This document shows, in pieces, positions 56,919 to 64,000 of a DNA stretch of 64,000 bases (the first letter of the stretch is position 1; each line of letters opens with the position of its first letter). Below the pieces are notes generated by a model. The model made no database searches. It saw only the letters and a program-made list of their open reading frames with translations, and was not told where the DNA came from. This stretch comes from Rhabdophis nuchalis. Its lineage: Eukaryota > Chordata > Lepidosauria > Squamata > Natricidae. The stretch covers positions 201,339,605 through 201,403,604 of the forward strand of contig CM077643.1 of NCBI GenBank assembly GCA_039707465.1. Reading direction: 5' to 3'. A program made the position numbers and the translations under genes.

Positions 56919-58189
56919 ATACCTTATTATTGCAACATTTGTCTGTCTTGAAAGAGCTTCATTCTAAGTATTGTCAAATCATCTGGGTCCACATATTATG
57001 CAAAGAACCAAAGTGGTTTGTTTAAGTTTTGGTTTGGCACACTATGTGAGCTCCATCATTATTACGTTCATCCCAAAAAGTTAAATTTGCCCTCCAGACA
57101 TTCCCATTTCTTTGTGAACACATACATGACTTTTTTGTTGATTTGTTTTTGTTTTGGAGGGAGGGGTGTTTTGCTTTTGGCAACAATAGCAAAGTGTCTT
57201 GTTAAATTGTCTTCCAGGATGATTTTTCATCTAGGCTGCAGCCCTTGTTTTTCCCTGATAGCTTCTCATCAATGCAACTAACCAAATTCTCACCAGGATT
57301 AATTTGTTCAAGATTGATCAAGGTCAATGCATCACCTGTTCTGCAAACAGTGATTTAGAAGATTGGCTTAATACAGTGCCTGATATTAGCAACAGTACGA
57401 CCTGGCAATCAAACAGTCAATCAATCATTAGCTCAATCATTGGCTTTGTAAACATCATGGGATTCCATTGAGAAGGCTTATGGATGGTGTTAGAAAGACG
57501 AGAAAAAGGGGACTTCTCAGTTATTTTTCTGTTTTGTTTTTTTTTAAAAGAGTGAGGTTAAGAATTTCTCTGGAAACAAGTTATCTTTCTATATCCTATT
57601 TTATGTTGTGACACCATAGAATCATCAAAGGCATTAACTCATGGCTAAAACTTTTAAGTTTAAAGAAATGTTCCATGCAGAAGTACTGAAGCTGCTTTAA
57701 AGAACAACTTTAAAATAGACCTGGCCTTATTAAAATGCTGAACACGATAAATGTCAGGGGATAAATTCACAATTGAACTGAATGAAGTTGGGATTGCCCC
57801 TGAATTTCAATGAAGGAGGGAAAGAAAGTACATTAAAAGGATCTGTTTTATATGTTGAATTTTCTTCTTATATTTTGTCTTAACAAAAGATATAGATGGA
57901 CTTGGATCGAAAAATGAGGAAGAAAACACATTGCTGCAAGTAGATATTTATCATAGCTTTTGCCTTTTTATTTTGCTACTTGCAGATTATATTTAATGGC
58001 ATTATTGGACTTGTTCACCAGTAAGAATTGAATTGTTCTGCTTATTTTCATACTGGAATAACTACAAGGAAAAAAAATAAATGCAGTGGAAGACTAAATT
58101 ACATAATGCATCAAATACATCATATGCTGTTTTGACAGGGTATATCACCTTGATTTCTGTTATGGTCAGTTAGTAAAGATAATGTGAAC
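56919..58189. other. RFTN2 intron, no recognised element
   Basis: AT-rich plain sequence between the MITE and the LINE. Confidence 0.5.
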
Positions 58190-58660
58190 CATATTAATGA
58201 CAGTCATGCTAAGATGTCCAAATCCCTGCTGGCAGATCTAAAGATCTGTGTGCTGCGCATGCACGAGCAATGGAGGCAAATCCCTGAGCCGGTAGGGATC
58301 CCGGGTCGCCAAATGGCCCCGGAGGCGACATCCAGCCCTCTTCGACCACCTCTGAGGGCTGGCCCGGGAAGCAGGACACCCAGTCACCACACCTGGAAAT
58401 TTTTAGATTTTAAAATCAGATGTTGAGGGTGTGGTGGCTGAAGACCAGCCGGGTGTAGGGAACGGTTAAAAACGGCCCGGAAACAAACGAGTTACGGCCT
58501 AGAGCGGCTGCTGATTAACGGAGCAGCCTGGTGGAGCGGCCGGCAGGAGGAATGGCCTAGTAAAGCGGCCGATAATCAGAACGGCCAGAAGGACTAGGCA
58601 CTGAAGAGAAACGAGTCGAAGGAGCGGCCTGGCTTAGCGCCCATTATTCAAAGCAGCCGG

Positions 58661-59074
58661 ATGGGTCGGCCAGTAAATAAAGCGGCCGGCCGGAGCGGCA
58701 GATCAACGTTCTATCTACCAACGGACATAACCAACGGCCCAGCAGCTGACGCTAACGGCCCAAAAGGTAGGACCAACTGGCAAATGAATGAAATTAACGG
58801 CTCAGCTAGCAGTACCAGCAGCCCAGCGGACGATCTCACCTGTCCAGTGATCTCTAATAGCTCGAACAAAAGTGATCTAGCTGGTCTATGGTACCTGCAA
58901 ACACCAGCCCCAGAGATAGAGGCCTTAAAACGACACCACTGGCTCTGGAAGACTTTATCAGACCGGAAACATGGGCCTAGAAATCATCACCCCCACCAGC
59001 AGCGACCCATAACCTATAGCTCAGCTTGCAGAGATTACATCTGCTCCAAGAACTGTAACCGAATATTCCCATAG
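58661..59074 (+). pseudogene. Possible LINE ORF1 remnant
   Basis: A 137-codon open frame in the 5' part of the LINE, rich in Asn, Ser, Gly and Pro, ending in a basic stretch. I cannot recognise an ORF1 domain. It is listed because of its position ahead of ORF2. Confidence 0.25.
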
Positions 59075-59615
59075 AAGACATCTGGCAAAGAAGGCTTGGC
59101 TGACATGGAAGTCTAACGGAAGGACCCAGGGAGTCGATATCTAATAGAACATTGCTATGGAGGGCTTGTTTCTTCTTTCATCGTGGCTTATGAGGAACGT
59201 AAAAATATAGACAGAAACAAAGGAATTATCTGATAGGCGAGGGACAATTAATTAATTATCTCCCTCTATTTAAAGATCATGACTATCCCGGATTCCTTTT
59301 CATGAACTTATGACTATATAAATTTTACACTCTAGGTCCTTCCTCTACGCCCCCAGTCCCTCCCTCCCTTCCCCCTGGTGATTAGATCCTCCTTCCTTTA
59401 TTTATCATATTTACTGTATATTTATATATCTATATATTTATATATTTATTCATAACATCTCTATTTATATACCTATATATTTATACTTGTGACACCTGGC
59501 TCGGCTATGTACCATCAAATATATATAACCTCTACTTTACCTTCCATCCTAGTCCTCTCCCAACAAAACTATCATATGTCATCAGATTGCCTCCGGGGGA
59601 ACAAAGACCCCTGAA

Positions 59616-61850
59616 ATGCTACCATATTCTAGATCTGAGCTCCTCTGCCTGCGAGAATGTCCCCTCTCGCAGGTCTGGCCCCCTGAATTAACACGGACAC
59701 ACCTCGAGGATGGATTTATTAATCCTAAGAGGTGGGCGAAGCGCAGGCTCAGGGGATTCCTGTGTAAATTTTTAATCCGACTTTTAGGGGTTCCCAGGGA
59801 AGGGGGGTGGGGGGACCAATTAGGGGAACGCCAAGAGAGAAGGCCGGCAATATGTGGAAATGAAAAGACGAAGGGGGATGGAGGGAGGGTCGATCCCACT
59901 AGGGTATTTGCCATCAATACGGTCTTGGGGAGGGGCAGGGGCAGGGACGGTGGAAGGGGGGATGGACACCATCAGTTGGAGCGTCGTGGCCGATGGTTAC
60001 AGGTGATCACGCGCTCCAACTCCCCTTTCCTTCATCGCAGACTAGGTGAGCAAGAACCGCAGACCCGGGGCCTTAGACTGATGCTATGCAACACCAGGTC
60101 CGTGGTACAAAAAGCCCCTCTCTTACATGACCTTGTGTTGGAGGGGGACCCGGACCTGATTGGCATTACGGAAACCTGGTTGGGCCACGAGGGAGGACAT
60201 CCCCTCGTAGAAATGTGCCCACCAGGATACCGAGCCTTCCATCAGCCCAGGGCCTTAGGGAGGGGTGGGGGAGTGGCGATCATGGTTAGGGAAGGTCTTG
60301 AGCCAAAGGAGACCACAGTCCCTCAGACGACCGGGTGTGAGTCCCTCCTTGTGAAGTGGGGCCTAGGGAGGCAGTTGGGCGTGTTAGTTGTATACCTGGC
60401 TCCTCGCTATACAACAACAGCCCTGCCCGCGCTGCTTGAGGTTATAGCCGGGGTGGCGGTTGAAACCCCCAGACTTGTAGTCATGGGGGATTTTAACCTG
60501 CCATCTGCAGGTGAGACCTCTGGTGTAGCTCGGGAGTTCATGGTTTCCATGACAGCCATGGACCTGACTCAGGTAGTTCTAGGCCCTACTTATGAGGGCG
60601 GACACACTTTGGATCTCATCTTCGTCTCGGGTCAGTGGAGTAGTGATCTGGGAGTAGGGGATTTAGTCATCACACCCCTGTCATGGACAGATCACGCTCT
60701 CCTTCGGCTCGACTTTCCGACCGCCACACCTCACTGTGAGGAGGCGGAACCAAACATCCCTATATGGTTCCGCCCCAGGCTCCTGATGGACCCATTAAGG
60801 TTCCAAAAGGAGCTTGGGCCAATTCCTGCGGACTTGCTCCGCGACTCGGCTGAGGACCTAGTGACTGCATGGTTAAGTGCGGCCGCCGGGGCCTTGGACC
60901 GAGTCGCGCCTTTGCGGCCTCTCTTGCGGCGACGAACCACCTGGGCCCCTTGGTTTACCGAGGAACTCAGGGGGATGAAACGGCACAGGAGACGCCTAGA
61001 GAGCAGATGGAGATCATCTCGCTCTGAATCCGACCGAACACTAATAAGATACCACATTAGGACTTATTTAGTGGCAATAAGGCTGGCCAAACGTGAATAT
61101 TGTGCCACACTTATTGCATCCGCAGAAAACCGCCCTGCCGCCCTGTTTAAGGTAACCCGCTCCCTCCTCCAACAGAGGCCGCAGGAAGCCTCTTTACAGG
61201 GTCGAGCAGAAGAATTTGGGATTTATCTGCAGGAGAAAATCACTCGGATTCGAAGCGAGTTACCCTCCATTGTCAATAGCCCTGTCGAGAGTGCCAAAGC
61301 AGCTCTTGAGACACCATTGTGGGAGGAGTTTGACTTTGTTACTATCAAAGATATGGACAAGCTGTCAAAGAGACTCAGGGCCACCACATGTTTACTGGAC
61401 CCGTGTCCCTCCTGGCTCGTACTGGAATCCTGGGAGACGACACGAGGCTGGCTTCAGGGCATTGTCAACGCATCTCTGAGTGAGGGGTCCTTACCTACCG
61501 TCTTGAAAGAGGCGGTGGTGAGGCCCCTCCTCAAGAAGCCATCCCTGGATCCGGCATTATTAGAAAACTATCGTCCCGTCTCCAACCTCCACTTTCTAGT
61601 GAAGATTGTTGAGAGTGTGGTGGCCCAACAGTTTCCACGACACTTGGATGAAGTTGACTATCTAGATTCGTGCCAGTCCGGCTTCCGACCCGGGCACAGT
61701 ACCGAGATGGCATTGGTCGCATTGGTCGATGATCTCTGGAGGGCACGAGATAGAGGATTTTCCTCTATCCTAGTCCTATTAGACCTCTCAGCGGCTTTTG
61801 ATACCATCGACCATGGTATCCTATTACGCCGACTGGGGGGTTGGGGCTGA
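59616..61850 (+). pseudogene. LINE ORF2, endonuclease and N-terminal RT (frameshifted)
   Basis: Encodes an APE-type endonuclease: LMLCNTRSVVQKAPLLHD, the catalytic ITETWL, GGGVAIMVREG, VVMGDFNLPS, HTLDLIFVSG and the final SWTDHALL (usual S-D-H varied). Then comes the linker (WFRPRLLMDPLRF, WFTEELRGMKR) and the first RT blocks (NYRPVSNLHFLVKIVE, LLDLSAAFDTIDHGILL). The frame ends after GGWG because a G run at about 61836 has six G where the copy at 3.1 kb has seven. The true ATG may lie further in; the first 130 residues match nothing I know. Confidence 0.85.
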
Positions 61851-62794
61851 GAGGCACCGTTTTACGGTGGTTCTCGTCCTACCTCTCTGGCCGGTCACAA
61901 TATGTGTTGACGGGGGGGAAGAAGTCGACTTCTAGATCCCTCTTATGTGGGGTCCCTCAGGGGTCGGTCCTCTCGCCCCTGCTGTTCAACATATATATGA
62001 AGCCGCTGGGTGAGATCATCCGTGGTTTCGGGGTGGGATATCATCTGTACGCTGATGATACCCAGCTGTACATATCCACCCCGGACCACCCCAATGATGC
62101 CGTCGAGGTTATGTCCCGGTGCTTGGAGGCTCTACGGATCTGGATGGGTAGTAACAAACTCAGGCTCAACCCGTCCAAGACTGAGTGGCTGTGGCTTCCG
62201 GCACCCCGTTTCAGCCAGATTATTCCAACTCTGGCCATTGGGGGCGAAACACCAGCCCCTGTGGAGAAGGCACGCAATCTAGGTGTCCTCCTGGCCTTAC
62301 GCACAGTCACTCAAGCACTCGTCACATCTCGACTTGACTATTGCAATGCTCTCTACATGGGGCTTCCCTTGAAGTGCACCCGAAGACTACAGTTAGTCCA
62401 GAACGCGGCCGCACGGATAATTACGGGAGCGCCTAAACACTCCCATATAACACCTGTCCTACGCGAGCTCCACCGGCTTCCTGTGGTCTTTCGGGTGCAC
62501 TTCAAGGTCCTAACGACCATCTTCAAAACGCTCCATGGCTCGGGACCTAGCTATCTGCAAGACCGTCTCCTGCCCCATACATCCCTGGGACCGACACGCT
62601 CCCACAGAGAGGGCCTCCTCAGGGTGCCGTCGGTCGGGCAATGTCGACTGGCGGCGCCCAGGGGGAGGGCCTTCTCTGTGGCAGGGCCGGCCCTTTGGAA
62701 CGACCTGCCCCCTGAAATCCGCACCATTCCTGACCTCCGCCTCTTCCGCAAATGTCTTAAGACTCACTTCTTTCAACTAGCCGTCCTTGCGTAA
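61841..62794 (+). pseudogene. LINE ORF2, C-terminal RT part with internal deletion
   Basis: Continues the RT in the other frame: LRWFSSYLSGRSQ, GVPQGSVLSPLLFN, the catalytic YADD (about 62048-62059), LNPSKTEWLW, RLDYCNALYMGLP, GRAFSVAGPALWNDLPPE. Compared with the copy at 2.2-4.2 kb, 34 residues (102 bp) are missing after ARNLGVLL near 62290. Frameshift and deletion both make it non-functional. Confidence 0.85.
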
Positions 62795-62985
62795 CCCCAG
62801 CACCGCCAATTATAAACGAGGGTTTTAAAAACGGTTACAACACAGGCATCTAATATCTATGTATTTGTATTTTGTATTTATTGATTTAATTCTATGTTCG
62901 CCGCCCCGAGTCCCTTGTTGTGAGATGGGAGCGGGTTATAAATATGAAAAATAAATAAATAAATAAATAAATAAATAAAGAGAGA

Positions 62986-64000
62986 AGCATTTGTACCCCT
63001 TCCATCCATGTCTGACAACTTCCAACTTTCACTGCAAAGGAAAGCTTACAATTTCCTCCAAGGTCAGGCTTGTGGGCAAGAGTTGAGAGAACTTGAGTGC
63101 TTCTTTTTTTTTTTTAACTTGCCCCTGAAATAGCCCAATACCTTTTCTAAAGCTTTATTCACTTGGGATTTTCCAATCCTTGAAAGGATTTTTTGGAAAG
63201 TGGTATCCAAGGAATCCTATGACCCATGGGTATACAGGGTGTCACTCTAAACCTTGAGCAAGTAGCTCTTCTTGCTATTGTCCCCATTTTCTGGGGGGGA
63301 GGGAATCCTTTTCTACAATGGTTGTTTTTTTGTGGGTCTACTTTAGGGAGAGGAACAACAGGAAATCTTACTGTGAAAATAGAAACTCTTCTAATTACAG
63401 GATTTAAAGAATTATTTTGGGGCAAATGCTAATATTCCTGTAATCCTCTGAACAAACTGTGTGAACTGATGCAAAAGAAAACTTCTCTGCATTTAGCAGA
63501 AAGTAAAAGCTATTAATATTCCACTTGTGTACTGAGGTCAGAGTTCAAAGTCTGTGGGAAAAACAGAACTACAAACTGAAAAACATGTAATTCTTTTTTT
63601 TTAACCATGTGAGTAATGTCGCATGACAATGTGAGCGTAAAGTGTTTCACACAAATTAATGCAGCACTTCCTCAATTTTTAAAATGAAAGTAGTAACTAC
63701 ATTTATAATTCACAATTGCTAGCAGTCTATTCTGGCAGGTGGAGAGAGTACTTTAAAAAAAGAGATGATTTAATTAATTCAGTAACTTGGACTGCACTTT
63801 TAAAACTGAACCAAAAAACATCTTCCCCACTTATAACAAATTTCCCAGATGTGTCAGGACTTCCATTTAGCCATGAATGTGCCAAAACGGGCTTCTAGGC
63901 TACAGATTCCTTTGTGCACAAATGCTTTGTGCATCATTCATGTGGCTGATCCAATTGCCTGGCAGGTTCACATAGTCCATAGTCAATAAATGAGGGCTGG
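62986..64000. other. RFTN2 intron, no recognised element
   Basis: Plain sequence to the end of the window. No raftlin exon was recognised on the minus strand. Confidence 0.5.

Larger units (their letters stand above)
58190..62985 (+). mobile_element. L2-type LINE, near full length
   Basis: Left border approximate (GC-rich sequence starts near 58230). About 58230-59615 is the 5' UTR and probable decayed ORF1, with repeated GCGGCC and AACGGCC motifs. ORF2 is 59616-62794 in two frames. The 3' end is CCGCCCCGAGTCC, GGGAGCGGGTTATAAATA and an (AAATA)n tail to about 62980. The 3' signature differs slightly from the copies at 4.3 and 28.1 kb, so it is another subfamily. It lies in an RFTN2 intron, antisense to the gene. 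Confidence 0.88.

Noticed and set aside
56467..57025. Open frames of up to 143 codons on both strands
   Set aside because: They are readings of a foldback MITE, and the two strands give similar peptides because the element is self-complementary.
63159..63432. Possible minus-strand exon of RFTN2 or a retroelement fragment
   Set aside because: The 88-codon frame matches no raftlin segment I know and has no catalytic motif; splice sites are not convincing.

Overview
This is a vertebrate nuclear window, almost certainly from a squamate reptile and probably a snake. Five multi-exon genes read as close orthologues of the conserved vertebrate block COQ10B - HSPD1 - HSPE1 - MOB4 - RFTN2 (gene order on human chromosome 2, from memory). 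The repeats are of squamate character: L2/CR1-type LINEs, tRNA-derived SINEs whose 3' ends look like Sauria/Bov-B, short hAT-like palindromic elements, and a large GATA-type microsatellite field. Exon borders were set by hand from GT/AG sites, reading frame and remembered family sequence. No alignment was run.

Layout. 0.7-11.8 kb: the last four coding exons of COQ10B (+); its first exon lies left of the window. Its large second intron holds a tandem and inverted array of an unusual 345-bp repeat, split by a 5'-truncated L2-type LINE. 13.7-23.1 kb: all coding exons of HSPD1 (-), tail to tail with COQ10B. 24.4-26.0 kb: a CpG-rich divergent promoter with a perfect four-unit heat-shock element between HSPD1 and HSPE1. 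26.0-31.2 kb: HSPE1 (+). 33.1-44.7 kb: MOB4 (+), whose fourth intron carries about 2 kb of CTAC/CTAT repeat plus a duplicated CR1 fragment. 44.9-50.5 kb: a gene-poor interval. 50.5-53.7 kb: the last two exons of a raftlin gene, most likely RFTN2 (-). Its upstream intron fills the rest of the window and holds a complete ORF1-only L1 insertion (54.3-56.3 kb) and a nearly full-length L2-type LINE with endonuclease and reverse transcriptase (about 58.2-63.0 kb).

Gene function. HSPD1 and HSPE1 encode the two parts of the mitochondrial folding chamber (Hsp60 and Hsp10) and share one stress-responsive promoter. COQ10B is a mitochondrial coenzyme-Q binding protein, MOB4 is a STRIPAK-complex subunit, and RFTN2 is a lipid-raft protein.

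The most notable observation is the 345-bp repeat at 1.3-2.0 and 4.4-5.6 kb. Each complete copy carries a tRNA-Ala-like pol III promoter region followed by a full type I hammerhead ribozyme core. Stem I shows a compensatory base-pair change between copies, and two copies lie in exact head-to-tail tandem, so the two ribozymes would release a 345-nt monomer. This looks like a tRNA-SINE/retrozyme hybrid.
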